Below, in pieces: positions 37,599 through 46,857 of a stretch of DNA of 59,290 nucleotides (position 1 is its first letter; each line of letters begins with the position of its first letter). Location of the stretch: positions 1 to 59,290 of the forward strand of contig NZ_BALY01000008.1 in the NCBI RefSeq assembly GCF_000615445.1, read 5' to 3'. Under the pieces are notes generated by a model. The model was not told the DNA's origin and ran no database searches. It was given only the letters and a program-made list of their open reading frames with translations. The stretch comes from Lactobacillus hamsteri DSM 5661 = JCM 6256 (GTDB taxonomy: Bacteria > Bacillota > Bacilli > Lactobacillales > Lactobacillaceae). Position numbers and translations under genes: made by a program.

Positions 37599-38068
37599 AT
37601 GGAATGTCCAAATTGTCATCAAAATGCTTCACGGGTAATTGATTCACGTCCAAGTGATGAAAACCGTGCAATTAGACGTCGTAGAGAATGTGAAAACTGT
37701 GGTTTTCGTTTTACAACTTTTGAAAGAGTAGAAACGGCGCGTTATTGGTTATTAAAAATGATGGAACAAGAGAACCATTTAGTCGAAAAAAAATCTTGCA
37801 TGGCGTTATGGCTGCTGGTCAAAAGAGACCTATTACCAGTGAACAATTTGAACGCTTAGTTGATGATGTTGAAAATAAAGTTAGAAAACAAGGCGTTAGC
37901 GAAATTTCATCTAAAAAGATCGGACAATTTGTTATGGATGATTTGGCTAACATTGATGATGTTGCATACATTCGTTTTGCATCAATCTATCGTGAATTTA
38001 AAGACATGTCTAGCTTTATGAAGACAATGGAAGATATGATGGCTAAAAGAGAGAAGGGCAACAATTAA
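37599..38068 (+). pseudogene. nrdR: Transcriptional repressor NrdR, frame broken by an apparent 1-nt deletion
   Basis: Zinc-ribbon/ATP-cone repressor of ribonucleotide reductase genes. N-terminal zinc ribbon with CPNC and CENC, then [10 protein letters not shown]. At codon 48 the frame changes: adding one C at 37740 turns GCGCG into GCGCCG and restores [18 protein letters not shown], the ATP-cone start, through to the stop at 38066-38068, total 156 residues. As written, translation ends at 37859. dnaB begins on the last base of the stop. Confidence 0.92.
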
Positions 38069-39411
38069 TGTTTGAGACTGCTGATCCCAAACAGCCTTTT
38101 TATGTTTCCAATCAGATTGATCTTTATCCTAAAGATGTAAAAATTTTAATTAAGTTATATCAGCCTTTAGTCGGTGCAACAGCCGTGGCACTTTATCAAA
38201 CATTAATTCAAGATTTTGATCCTTATTCGATTTTGTCTGATGCAAAGGGAATCTATACTTTGCAGGAGCAATTGGATTGTGGATTAAAAGACTTGTTTAT
38301 GTCACTTCATAAATTAGAGGCTGTAGGTTTAGTACAAACTTTTTTAGTAGATAATGCCGTTAATAAGGTTCTTGTTTTTAAATTGTTAAAAGTTCCTAGT
38401 TCACAAGAATTTTTTGCGACGTCATTATTAGCCAGCTTGTTAAAGGAAAAAGTTGGGATAAGCGTTTTTCAAGAAACGAGCCATTATTTTGCTAAAGAAA
38501 ATAAAAAGCGGCAAAAGCCAATAAAAAATGGCCGCGATATTTCGGCATCTTTTTTAGAAGTATTTCGTTTGCCTGGGGATGAAGCCATTAATCCATCTCA
38601 AGATGTTTTAGATGCAGAAAGCGAAAATCAAGTTCATGATATCGGCAGAGCTAAGATTAATGAGCGAGACAATATTTATTGGGATTTCATGAAGCAGCAA
38701 TTTGAAATGTATCAAGTTTCGGCAGGTGAAGTTGAGCGTAAAAAGAATCAAATTCGCGGCTTAATGCAAATTTATGGCTTGAATGAGCAGGAATTTGTAG
38801 ATGAAAGTTTGCCAAGTTTACATGGTAAAAATGAGCTTGATATTCATGAAATTAGCAATTTAATTGCAGAAAATTATCGAACAAGCAGTACTCGTAAGCA
38901 AATTCATCGTGAAATAAGCGAAAAGGCGCAAAATATAGCAATCCCTAAAAACTTGTCTGAAAATCAGAGAAAGCTGCTTGAAGAAGCAAATAAAAGAGCT
39001 CCAGCAGAGTTTTTGTATCGTTTAAAGGAACGCAAGGGTGGTTTTGCAAGTGCGGCAGAAAAGCAAGTGTTAAATCGCTTGCGCAATAATTATGGTTTAC
39101 CAGAAGATCTAATCAATGTTTTAACGTATACTTGCTTAACCTATGATTCAATGTTGACGGCAAATTTGGCTTATCGAATTGCTAATGATTGGCTTCAACA
39201 TAGCGTAACTAATTCTATTCAAGCTGTGCAATATATGGAAAAGCGTCGTCAAGGCAACTTTACTAAAAATACGCAACGGTATACTAAGCAAAAGCATGTT
39301 GAAAAGGGAACTGATTGGAGCAAGAAAAAGGCTAATACCGATAATAAGATAAATTCTGAAGAATTAAAGAATTTCTTTAAGAGCTTAGAAGATAAAAATG
39401 GAATGAAGTAG
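38068..39411 (+). CDS. dnaB: Replication initiation/restart protein DnaB (Gram-positive)
   Basis: Firmicute DnaB, not the replicative helicase: a membrane-associated helicase-loading protein, 447 residues. The N-terminal winged-helix part includes DLYPKDVKILIKLYQPLVGA; the C-terminal DnaD-like domain (about 330-390) ends with VLTYTCLTYDSML and the AYRIANDWLQ motif. Sits directly between nrdR and dnaI, the conserved nrdR-dnaB-dnaI order of Bacillales and lactobacilli. Confidence 0.93.
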   Translation: MFETADPKQPFYVSNQIDLYPKDVKILIKLYQPLVGATAVALYQTLIQDFDPYSILSDAKGIYTLQEQLDCGLKDLFMSLHKLEAVGLVQTFLVDNAVNKVLVFKLLKVPSSQEFFATSLLASLLKEKVGISVFQETSHYFAKENKKRQKPIKNGRDISASFLEVFRLPGDEAINPSQDVLDAESENQVHDIGRAKINERDNIYWDFMKQQFEMYQVSAGEVERKKNQIRGLMQIYGLNEQEFVDESLPSLHGKNELDIHEISNLIAENYRTSSTRKQIHREISEKAQNIAIPKNLSENQRKLLEEANKRAPAEFLYRLKERKGGFASAAEKQVLNRLRNNYGLPEDLINVLTYTCLTYDSMLTANLAYRIANDWLQHSVTNSIQAVQYMEKRRQGNFTKNTQRYTKQKHVEKGTDWSKKKANTDNKINSEELKNFFKSLEDKNGMK

Positions 39412-39421
39412 GTGAAGCAAA

Positions 39422-40321
39422 ATGCAGCAGATTGGTGATGTAATCAATAAAATCGTGAAAAAACGTAATTTAGGAGATCAAAAGCAATTGCAGGCTGATG
39501 TTTTAAACGATCCCAAAGTACGTCAATTTTTACATGCTAATCAAAATAAAATTACTAAACAAATGGTTATTAACAGTATGACTAATTTGTTTGAATTTTA
39601 TATGCAAATAAATAATGCTAACAAAGTAATGGCAGGATACCGTCCTGAGTTATTTTTGAATGGCAATGTGATAGATGTTCGCTATGCGCCTACTGAAGAA
39701 AAAATTGATCGTGAACGTGAACGAGATACTAAAAGACATTTAGAGTTGATCGATTTGCCTGCTAAATTGCACAATGTAAAGTTAAGTCAAATTGATATGA
39801 CTGACGATCGTTCAGATGTGTTAGGTGAAATCCAAAGTTTTTTAACTAAATATAGTAAAGACATACATCAAAAAGGATTATATCTTTCAGGAGATTTTGG
39901 AGTAGGTAAAACTTATATTTTGGCTGGATTAGCCAATCAGGTTGCTGCAATGGGCAAGCAAGTTATTTTTTTGCATGTTCCTACCTTTATTGCCGGGTTA
40001 ACAAGCCACTTTGAAGATAATAGTTTGCAAAAAGAAATTCAAAAAGTGGCTAATTGTGATTTGCTTATTCTTGATGATATTGGAGCTGAGAGTCTTAGTC
40101 AATGGTCAAGAGATGATGTATTAGGCGTAATTTTGCAAGCGAGAATGGATAATGTTTTACCAACATTCTTCTCATCTAATTTTGATATGGAAAAATTAGA
40201 GGCCCATTTTGCAGAAACCAGAAATGCAATTGATCCTGTTAAGGCTGCCAGATTGATGCAAAGAGTCCGTTTTTTGGCTAAAGAAGTAATTGTTTCTGGA
40301 CCAAATCGTAGAAAAATTTAA
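39422..40321 (+). CDS. dnaI: Primosomal protein DnaI (helicase loader)
   Basis: AAA+ ATPase that loads the replicative helicase with DnaB and DnaD; 299 residues. N-terminal helicase-binding domain (1 to about 110); Walker A GDFGVGKTY near 158-166 and Walker B LLILDDIGAE. 10 bp after dnaB. The Cys-rich Zn motif of Bacillus DnaI is not obvious in this N-terminus. Confidence 0.94.
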   Translation: MQQIGDVINKIVKKRNLGDQKQLQADVLNDPKVRQFLHANQNKITKQMVINSMTNLFEFYMQINNANKVMAGYRPELFLNGNVIDVRYAPTEEKIDRERERDTKRHLELIDLPAKLHNVKLSQIDMTDDRSDVLGEIQSFLTKYSKDIHQKGLYLSGDFGVGKTYILAGLANQVAAMGKQVIFLHVPTFIAGLTSHFEDNSLQKEIQKVANCDLLILDDIGAESLSQWSRDDVLGVILQARMDNVLPTFFSSNFDMEKLEAHFAETRNAIDPVKAARLMQRVRFLAKEVIVSGPNRRKI

Positions 40322-40329
40322 ATTCGCTC

Positions 40330-40576
40330 TTGCATAGAGCTTAGGAGCGCGTATAATATCAATTAATGAAAGAGACATGATCTTCTTCGTCTCAGAGAGA
40401 AAAGCCTAGTTCTGGAAGCTTTTCATTAGAAGATGACCCCGACTCTTTCTCACCGAAAATTATATTTGGTTTGGCCCCGTTATAGGTCTTATTAGAGAGG
40501 CTAGGTACGCTAGCCTGAATTTTGGGTGGAACCACGCTAATTAACGTCCCAGTGCAGTATTGCACTGGGATTTTTT
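40330..40576 (+). promoter_or_regulatory. Promoter and T-box leader of thrS
   Basis: TTGCAT (40330-40335) and TATAAT (40352-40357), spacing 16. The T-box GGGTGGAACCACGC (40524-40537) has TGGA, matching a tRNA with discriminator U such as tRNA-Thr. Terminator TCCCAGTGCA/TGCACTGGGA at 40547-40570 plus T6. The stem I base GAAAGAG (40368-40374) pairs with CTCTTTC (40443-40449). The specifier is unclear: ACC at 40436-40438 is a Thr codon but sits farther from this stem than in the other leaders. Confidence 0.9.
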
Positions 40577-40591
40577 ATTTTGGAGGTAAAC

Positions 40592-42526
40592 ATGAGTTTT
40601 TCAATCACTTTGCCAGATGGCTCAAAGAAAGATTTTGAAGAAGCTTTAACTATTGCTGACTTAGCACATAATATTGCTACCTCACTTGGTAAAGCTGCAG
40701 TTGCAGGTAAAGTTAATGGTGAAGTTAAGCCATTAGACTTTGAACTTGATGAAGATGCCGAAGTTGCTATTCTTACTGATAAGGATGAAGAAGGTTTGGA
40801 CGTTTTACGTGCAACTGCTGCATTCTTATTTGAAGCTGTAGCTAAAGAGAAGTATCCAAAGCTTCGTTTGGGTGAACATGTTGCTGATGAAGGCGGCTTT
40901 TATGTAGATACTGACAAGGAAGATCAAATTAAGATTGGTGAATTGCCAGAACTTGAAAAGGCTATGGAAAAGGCTATTAAGAACGGTGAAAAGATTGAAC
41001 ACGTTCGCGTAAGCAAGGCTGATCTTGAAGCTGAATACAAGGATGATCCATACAAGAGTGCGCTTCTTGCTAAAGAAGATGGTGATGTTGTTGATGCTTA
41101 CAAGCTTGGCGACTTTGTTGACTTTGGTTTTGATGCTTTGCTTCCAAACACTGGCAAGATTAAGCAATTCAAGCTTTTGTCAGTTGCCGGTGCTTACTGG
41201 TTAGGTAAGTCATCAAACGCAATGCTTCAAAGAATCTTTGGTACCGCATTCTTCAAGAAGGCAGATTTAGATGCTGATTTGAAGCGTCGTCAAGAAATTA
41301 AAGAACGTGACCACAGAACTATTGGTCGTGACCTTGACCTCTTCTTTGTTGATCCTAAGGTTGGTGCAGGTCTTCCTTACTGGATGCCAAAGGGTGCTAC
41401 TATTCGTCGTGCTGTTGAACGTTACATTATCGACCGTGAAGTTGCCGATGGTTACCAACACGTTTACACTCCAGTTTTGATGAACCTTGATGCTTACAAG
41501 ACTTCAGGTCACTGGGCACACTACCGTGATGATATGTTCCCACCAATGGACATGGGTGACGGCGAAATGCTTGAACTTCGTCCAATGAACTGTCCTTCAC
41601 ATATTCAAATCTTCAAGCACCACATTCGTTCATACCGTGACTTGCCACTTCGTGTTGCTGAACTTGGTATGATGCACAGATACGAAAAATCAGGTGCCTT
41701 GTCAGGTCTTCAACGTGTTCGTGAAATGACTTTGAACGATGGTCATACCTTCGTAGCTTTGGATCAAGTTCAAACTGAATTTGCTAAGATTTTGAAGTTA
41801 ATCATGGATGTTTACAAGGATTTCGATATTACTGATTACTACTTCAGACTTTCATACCGTGATCCTAAGAACACTGATAAGTACTTTGCAAATGACGAAA
41901 TGTGGGAAAGAAGTCAAAAGATGCTTAAGGGTGCTATGGATGACCTTGGCCTTGACTATGTTGAAGCTGAAGGTGAAGCAGCATTCTACGGTCCTAAGCT
42001 TGATATTCAAACTAAGACTGCTTTGGGCAATGACGAAACTATGTCAACTATCCAACTTGACTTCATGCTTCCAGATCGTTTCGGTTTGACTTATGTAGGT
42101 AAAGATGGTGAAGAACACCGTCCAGTTATGATTCACCGTGGTATTGTTGGTACTATGGAAAGATTCATTGCTTACTTAACTGAAATCTACAAGGGTGCTT
42201 TCCCAACTTGGCTTGCTCCTGTTCAAGTTGAAATTATTCCTGTTAACAATGATGCTCACGGCGAATACGCTGAAAAGGTTCGTCAAGAACTTGCTAAGCG
42301 TGGCTTCAGAGCAGAAGTTGATGATAGAAATGAAAAGATGGGTTATAAGATTCGTGAATCACAAACTCAAAAGGTTCCATACACTTTGGTTCTTGGTGAT
42401 GACGAAATGAAGTCAAACAGCGTTAACGTACGTCGTTACGGTACTGACGAAGAAATTTCTAAGAGTCTTGATGAATTCATCAATGAAATTGATGCAGACG
42501 TTAAGTCATACTCACGTAAAAACTAA
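40592..42526 (+). CDS. thrS: Threonyl-tRNA synthetase
   Basis: Class II synthetase of 644 residues with an N-terminal TGS domain (about 1-62, [18 protein letters not shown]), editing domain, catalytic core with [14 protein letters not shown] (zinc Cys in MNCPSH) and [16 protein letters not shown] (motif 2), and a C-terminal anticodon domain. ATG at 40592 follows GGAGGT; the TTG four codons upstream overlaps that SD and is rejected. Controlled by the T-box upstream. Confidence 0.97.
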   Translation: MSFSITLPDGSKKDFEEALTIADLAHNIATSLGKAAVAGKVNGEVKPLDFELDEDAEVAILTDKDEEGLDVLRATAAFLFEAVAKEKYPKLRLGEHVADEGGFYVDTDKEDQIKIGELPELEKAMEKAIKNGEKIEHVRVSKADLEAEYKDDPYKSALLAKEDGDVVDAYKLGDFVDFGFDALLPNTGKIKQFKLLSVAGAYWLGKSSNAMLQRIFGTAFFKKADLDADLKRRQEIKERDHRTIGRDLDLFFVDPKVGAGLPYWMPKGATIRRAVERYIIDREVADGYQHVYTPVLMNLDAYKTSGHWAHYRDDMFPPMDMGDGEMLELRPMNCPSHIQIFKHHIRSYRDLPLRVAELGMMHRYEKSGALSGLQRVREMTLNDGHTFVALDQVQTEFAKILKLIMDVYKDFDITDYYFRLSYRDPKNTDKYFANDEMWERSQKMLKGAMDDLGLDYVEAEGEAAFYGPKLDIQTKTALGNDETMSTIQLDFMLPDRFGLTYVGKDGEEHRPVMIHRGIVGTMERFIAYLTEIYKGAFPTWLAPVQVEIIPVNNDAHGEYAEKVRQELAKRGFRAEVDDRNEKMGYKIRESQTQKVPYTLVLGDDEMKSNSVNVRRYGTDEEISKSLDEFINEIDADVKSYSRKN

Positions 42527-42535
42527 AATATCTTG

Positions 42536-42564
42536 TTGACTGTTAAAGTCTAAACGAGTATACT
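42536..42564 (+). promoter_or_regulatory. Promoter of infC-rpmI-rplT
   Basis: TTGACT (42536-42541) and TATACT (42559-42564), 17-bp spacing, 12 bp after the thrS stop. Confidence 0.88.
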
Positions 42565-42569
42565 ACTAC

Positions 42570-42680
42570 TAGTTGAGAACAAGAAGAAGCTCCCGCTTCT
42601 CGCCTAAGTTAAGTTAACCTCTAGGCTGATCGATAATTTCTGTTGATTAAAGGCGGGTGATACTTATCCCGCCTTTTTCT
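42570..42680 (+). promoter_or_regulatory. infC operon leader with attenuator (L20-leader type)
   Basis: A structured leader of about 110 nt ending in a terminator AAAGGCGGG / CCCGCCTTT (42649-42676) with T run, 30 nt before the infC start. Upstream GCCTA/TAGGC (42602-42626) and a CCCGC segment able to compete with the terminator fit the L20-controlled leader known for Firmicute infC operons. Binding by L20 is inferred from position and family. Confidence 0.75.
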
Positions 42681-42711
42681 TGTCCTCAAATTAACACGGA
42701 GGTGAAGAGTC

Positions 42712-43245
42712 ATACCAAGGAATTTGATTTTAAACGAAAGAATTCGTGCTCGCGAAGTTCGTTTAATCGATGCAGATGGTGAGCAAGTTGGTGTCGTTTC
42801 TAAGAGCGAAGCTTTGCATCAAGCTAGTGATGCAGGTTTAGACTTAGTTTTGATTTCACCAAATGCTAAGCCACCAGTTGCTCGAATTATGGATTACGGT
42901 AAATATAGATTCCAACAACAAAAGAAGCTTAAGGAATCCCGTAAGAAGTCTAAGACAGTTAGTGTCAAAGAAATTCGCTTAAGTCCTACTATTGAAGGCA
43001 ACGACTTTGACACTAAGTTGAAGCATGTTAAGAAATTCCTTACTAAAGAAGGAGCAAAGGTTCGTGTTTCAATTCGTTTTAGAGGTAGAGCAATCACTCA
43101 CAAGGAATTAGGACAACAAGTACTTGAAAAGATGGCCGAATCTACTTCTGATATTGCTAGTGTTATTAGCAGACCAAAGATGGAAGGTCGTTCAATGTTC
43201 TTGATGCTTGCTCCTAAGAGTGATAAGGACAAAAAGAATAAGTAG
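42712..43245 (+). CDS. infC: Translation initiation factor IF-3 with AUA start
   Basis: IF-3 of 177 residues if read from ATA at 42712. N-terminal domain ([27 protein letters not shown]) and C-terminal domain ([28 protein letters not shown]) are complete. GGAGGT lies 8 nt before the ATA, and the resulting [12 protein letters not shown] start fits the family, whereas the first standard start, TTG at 42724, has no SD. IF-3 rejects non-canonical starts, so this allows self-limitation of infC as with AUU in E. coli. First gene of the infC-rpmI-rplT operon. Confidence 0.95.
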   Translation: MPRNLILNERIRAREVRLIDADGEQVGVVSKSEALHQASDAGLDLVLISPNAKPPVARIMDYGKYRFQQQKKLKESRKKSKTVSVKEIRLSPTIEGNDFDTKLKHVKKFLTKEGAKVRVSIRFRGRAITHKELGQQVLEKMAESTSDIASVISRPKMEGRSMFLMLAPKSDKDKKNK

Positions 43246-43265
43246 TTAATTGGAGGATTTTGAAA

Positions 43266-43466
43266 ATGCCAAAAATGAAAACACACCGCGCTTCAGCAAA
43301 GCGTTTTAAGAGAACTGCTAATGGTGGTTTAAAGCGTCACCACGCATTTACTGGCCACCGTTTCCACGGTAAGACCAAGAAGCAACGTCGTCATTTGAGA
43401 AAAGCTGCTATGGTTTCACGCAGCGACATGAAGCGCATCAAACAGATGCTTTCCCAAATGCGTTAA
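43266..43466 (+). CDS. rpmI: Ribosomal protein bL35
   Basis: Basic 66-residue protein with the bL35 sequence [18 protein letters not shown] and conserved [19 protein letters not shown] at 43266 with TGGAGG SD. Between infC and rplT, the universal order. Confidence 0.98.
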   Translation: MPKMKTHRASAKRFKRTANGGLKRHHAFTGHRFHGKTKKQRRHLRKAAMVSRSDMKRIKQMLSQMR

Positions 43467-43509
43467 TAATTAATTTAGCAAGATAACGATATTTTAGGAG
43501 GAATTTCTG

Positions 43510-43866
43510 ATGCCAAGAGTTAAAGGTGGAACTGTAACACGTAAACGTCGTAAGAAGGTTATGAAGCTTGCCAAGGGTTACCGTGGCGCAAAGCATATGC
43601 AATTTAAGGCAGCAAGCACTCAATTGTTTGTTTCCTACAAGTACGCATTCCGCGACCGTAGACGTCGTAAGAGCGAATTTAGAAAATTATGGATTGCTCG
43701 TATCAACGCAGCAGCAAGACAAAATGACATTTCTTACTCTAAGTTAATGCACGGCTTGAAGTTAGCTGGTGTTGAAATGAACCGTAAGATGTTAGCTGAT
43801 GTTGCTTACAACGATTCAGAAACTTTTGCTAAGTTAGCAGAAACTGCTAAGAAAGCTTTAAACTAA
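43510..43866 (+). CDS. rplT: Ribosomal protein bL20
   Basis: 118-residue large-subunit protein, N-terminus [20 protein letters not shown], with the [11 protein letters not shown] and [13 protein letters not shown] segments. Likely also the repressor acting on the infC leader. AGGAGG SD; terminator follows after 10 bp. Confidence 0.98.
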   Translation: MPRVKGGTVTRKRRKKVMKLAKGYRGAKHMQFKAASTQLFVSYKYAFRDRRRRKSEFRKLWIARINAAARQNDISYSKLMHGLKLAGVEMNRKMLADVAYNDSETFAKLAETAKKALN

Positions 43867-43876
43867 TAAAATAAAG

Positions 43877-43907
43877 AAAGGCGCGTGAAATACGCGTCTT
43901 TTTTTAT
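43877..43907 (+). terminator. Terminator of infC-rpmI-rplT
   Basis: AAAGGCGCGT / ACGCGTCTTT (one G-U, 5-nt loop) and T run. Confidence 0.9.
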
Positions 43908-43977
43908 CTCTAAATTTATCATTTTCGCTACTTTTCTGATAATATTAAATTAGTACATTAATGAAGGGAATTAGGGT

Positions 43978-44502
43978 ATGTTATTTCGACCCAAATATAC
44001 AATTGATACAATTTATCATTTAGATACAGATAAATTGCAGGAAATGGATGTAAAAGCAGTTTTTTCAGATTTAGATAATACTTTGCTTGCATGGAATAAA
44101 TTTGAAACTGCAAAAGAAATGGATAAACTTAATCAACGTTTAGCTAAAGCGGGTATTAGATTAGTAGTTATTTCGAATAATAATGCAGAACGTGTAGGCA
44201 AAGTGCTGGATCCATATCATATTTCTTTTGTTGCTAAAGCAAGAAAGCCATTGCCATTTGCAATTACTGAGGAAAGAGAGCGCCTTGGCTTGAAGAAAAC
44301 ACAAGTGATGATGGTAGGAGATCAGCTCATTACTGATATGCAAGCTGGAAATTTAGCTGGTGTTCAAACTGTTTTGGTTAAGCCGTTAGTTGAAACTGAT
44401 AAATGGAATACACGAATTAATCGTTTCTTTGAAAAGATTATTTTCTTCTTTTTAGCAATTTCACATAAGGTAACGTTTAAGGAGACTTTAAAGAATGGAT
44501 GA
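43978..44502 (+). CDS. yqeG: YqeG-type HAD IIIA phosphatase
   Basis: HAD phosphatase of 174 residues; AVFSDLDNTLLAW holds nucleophile Asp and motif I, then SNNNAERV (motif II), KARKP (motif III) and MVGDQLITDMQAGNLAG (motif IV). Relatives act on phosphatidylglycerol phosphate or are of unknown substrate. Overlaps yqeH by 8 bp and heads the yqeG-yqeH-nadD-yqeK-rsfS cluster. Confidence 0.93.
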   Translation: MLFRPKYTIDTIYHLDTDKLQEMDVKAVFSDLDNTLLAWNKFETAKEMDKLNQRLAKAGIRLVVISNNNAERVGKVLDPYHISFVAKARKPLPFAITEERERLGLKKTQVMMVGDQLITDMQAGNLAGVQTVLVKPLVETDKWNTRINRFFEKIIFFFLAISHKVTFKETLKNG

Positions 44503-45604
44503 AGATATTATTTGTATTGGTTGCGGAGCTATTTTGCAATCCGATGATCCAAAAAAGGCCGGTTACTTGCCAGCAAGTGCTTTAGAAAAGGCAAAAAATG
44601 AAGATAGTGATGACGTATATTGTAAACGTTGTTTCCGTTTGCGTCATTACAATGAAATTATGCCGGTTGACTTAAATAATGATGACTTTTTGGCTTTACT
44701 TAATTCTTTGGCCACTAAAAAAGCATTAATTGTTAATGTTGTCGACTTGTTTGATTTCTCAAATTCACTTCTTTCATCACTTAAGCGTTTTGTAGGTGAT
44801 AATGAGTTTATTTTAGTTGGTAATAAATTTGATCTTTTTCCTAAAAACTCCCGTCAAAGCAAGATTAAGGATTGGATGAGACAAGAAGCAAACCGAATGG
44901 GGCTTCATCCTAAGAAGATTTTTTTAATTAGTGCTGCCCGTCAAAAAAATTTAGATGCATTAATTGAATACTTAAATAAGGCCTCTGAAGATCGTGATAT
45001 TTACTTTGTAGGTATGACTAATGTCGGTAAATCAACATTGATTAATGCGATTATTGATAAAATGGGTGATATTCAAAATTTGATTACCACTTCACGTTTT
45101 CCTGGTACTACGCTTGATCGTATTGAAATTCCTCTTGAAAATGGTCACTTCTTGGTCGATACACCAGGAATTATGAGCAATAATCAATTGGCAACGCGTT
45201 TAAATCCTAAGGATTTAGAAAGTGTTTCTCCTAAAAAGCCACTAAAGCCAGCCACATTCCAATTATTGCCAGGTAATACTATTTTCTTAGGCGGTTTAGG
45301 AAGAATTGATTATCTTAAGGGTGAATCAACTAGTTTTACAGTTTATGCAGCTCGAGGCGTAACATTACATAGAACTAAAACTGCCAAAGCTGATGAATTT
45401 TACGAAAAACATGTTGGTGAATTATTAGTTCCTCCTACTGGCGAAAACTATGTCGGTGAACTTAAAGGACAAGAGTTCCATACAGACTATAAGAGCGATT
45501 TGCTTTTTGGCGGTATTGGCTTTGTAACTGTGCCAAAAGATTGCGTTGTAAAGACTTATACACCTGATAAAATTGGTTTAGGAATTCGTCGTGCTTTAAT
45601 TTAG
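44495..45604 (+). CDS. yqeH: YqeH ribosome-assembly GTPase
   Basis: Circularly permuted GTPase needed for 30S assembly; 369 residues. N-terminal zinc finger CIGCG...CKRCFRLRHYN, then G4 (NKFDLFPKN), G5-like ISAARQKN, and afterwards G1 (GMTNVGKSTLIN) and G3 (DTPGI), the permuted order. Overlaps yqeG; nadD follows 10 bp later. The usual small yhbY/yqeI gene between yqeH and nadD is absent here. Confidence 0.95.
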   Translation: MDEDIICIGCGAILQSDDPKKAGYLPASALEKAKNEDSDDVYCKRCFRLRHYNEIMPVDLNNDDFLALLNSLATKKALIVNVVDLFDFSNSLLSSLKRFVGDNEFILVGNKFDLFPKNSRQSKIKDWMRQEANRMGLHPKKIFLISAARQKNLDALIEYLNKASEDRDIYFVGMTNVGKSTLINAIIDKMGDIQNLITTSRFPGTTLDRIEIPLENGHFLVDTPGIMSNNQLATRLNPKDLESVSPKKPLKPATFQLLPGNTIFLGGLGRIDYLKGESTSFTVYAARGVTLHRTKTAKADEFYEKHVGELLVPPTGENYVGELKGQEFHTDYKSDLLFGGIGFVTVPKDCVVKTYTPDKIGLGIRRALI

Positions 45605-45614
45605 GGGTTAAAAA

Positions 45615-46253
45615 ATGGTTAATGCAAAATGTGTTAAGAAATCTCCAATTACAAAGGTAGAACCAAAATTGCAAGAAGATCAAAAAGGACGTCAAATTGG
45701 AATTATGGGCGGAACTTTTAATCCTGTTCATATTGCTCACTTGGTTGCGGCTGAACAAGCAATGACTAAGCTACGTTTGGATGAAGTATGGTTTATTCCA
45801 GATAATATTCCGCCTCACAAGGATGCGCCACTTACATCAGCTAAGGATCGTGCGACAATGCTTGATTTGGCAACTCGTAATAATCCTAAATTTAGAGTAA
45901 AATTGTTAGAATTGTTCCGTGGCGGTGTTTCTTATACTGTCGATACGATGAGATATCTTAAAGAAAAGGCACCACAAAATAATTATTATTTAATCATGGG
46001 CAGTGATCAGGTAAACAGTTTCCACACTTGGAAAGAAGCATCTGAATTAGCTAAAATGGTAACTTTAGTAGGAATTCGCCGTCCGGGCTATCCGCAAGAT
46101 CCGCAATATCCAATGATTTGGGTTGATGCGCCAGATATTCAATTAAGTTCCACTGCTATTCGTCGTTCTGTTTCAACGGGAACTTCAATTCGTTATTTGG
46201 TTCCGGAAGCAGTTAGAGAATATATTGAAGAGAAGGGGCTTTATCGTGACTAA
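45615..46253 (+). CDS. nadD: Nicotinate-nucleotide adenylyltransferase
   Basis: NAD biosynthesis enzyme joining ATP and nicotinate mononucleotide; 212 residues. GIMGGTFNPVHIAHL (nucleotide-binding), SDQVNSFHTWK and ISLSSTAIR-like LSSTAIRRS are conserved. The first 27 or so residues precede the usual NadD start and look poorly conserved; no good internal start with SD is seen, so the extension appears real. Overlaps yqeK. Confidence 0.95.
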   Translation: MVNAKCVKKSPITKVEPKLQEDQKGRQIGIMGGTFNPVHIAHLVAAEQAMTKLRLDEVWFIPDNIPPHKDAPLTSAKDRATMLDLATRNNPKFRVKLLELFRGGVSYTVDTMRYLKEKAPQNNYYLIMGSDQVNSFHTWKEASELAKMVTLVGIRRPGYPQDPQYPMIWVDAPDIQLSSTAIRRSVSTGTSIRYLVPEAVREYIEEKGLYRD

Positions 46254-46845
46254 GTTGTTTTTTAACGAAACTTATTCACCATTATCAAGTGATGAAATAA
46301 TTGCTAAAGAAAAAGCTAATATGAATAATAAGAGATTCCAACATTGCGTTCGAGTTAGTGAAACATCTAGAAAGCTTGCCAAATTAAATGGTTATGATGA
46401 AGATAAAGCCGCACTGGCTGGCTTTGTTCATGATTATGCTAAGCAAGTCCCAATAGATGAATATCGTGAAGTTATTAAAACACAAGATTTTGATAAAGAT
46501 CTTCTCAATTGGAACCGCGCTATTTGGCATGGTATTGTTGGTACATATTTTATTACACGTGATTTAAAGATTACTGATCCAGAAATTTTGCAAGCTGTGT
46601 GGCGTCATACTACTGCCGATACTGAAATGACAACACTTGATAAAATTGTTTTTATGGCCGATTTTATTGAACCTGGTCGTGATTTTCCTGGTGTTGATGA
46701 GGCACGTAAAATCACCTATGAAGATTTAGATGCCGGAGTTGGGTATCAACTAGCACATACTTTAGAATTTTTAATTGAAAATAGAAATAAGATCTATCCA
46801 CGTACATTAGAAGCTTATAATGTATGGAGTGTTAAGAGTAAATAA
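46246..46845 (+). CDS. yqeK: YqeK bis(5'-nucleosyl)-tetraphosphatase (HD domain)
   Basis: HD-domain hydrolase of 199 residues that in Gram-positives splits Ap4A. HD motif parts: FQHCVRVSETS, FVHDYAKQ, WHGIVG and FMADFIEPGR. GTG at 46246 with AAGGGG 8 nt before is preferred over the TTG seven codons earlier, and overlaps the nadD end by 8 bp. rsfS follows 12 bp later. Confidence 0.93.
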   Translation: MTKLFFNETYSPLSSDEIIAKEKANMNNKRFQHCVRVSETSRKLAKLNGYDEDKAALAGFVHDYAKQVPIDEYREVIKTQDFDKDLLNWNRAIWHGIVGTYFITRDLKITDPEILQAVWRHTTADTEMTTLDKIVFMADFIEPGRDFPGVDEARKITYEDLDAGVGYQLAHTLEFLIENRNKIYPRTLEAYNVWSVKSK

Positions 46846-46857
46846 AGGAGAAAAAAT

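Noticed and set aside
37745-38068. A separate ATP-cone gene after nrdR
   Set aside because: It is the frameshifted second half of nrdR; no ribosome binding site of its own.
42724-43245. infC start at TTG 42724
   Set aside because: No Shine-Dalgarno at that codon; the ATA 12 nt upstream has GGAGGT at 8 nt and restores the family N-terminus.
45462-45758. Minus-strand ORF across the yqeH-nadD junction
   Set aside because: Overlaps two conserved genes, no SD and no recognisable protein.
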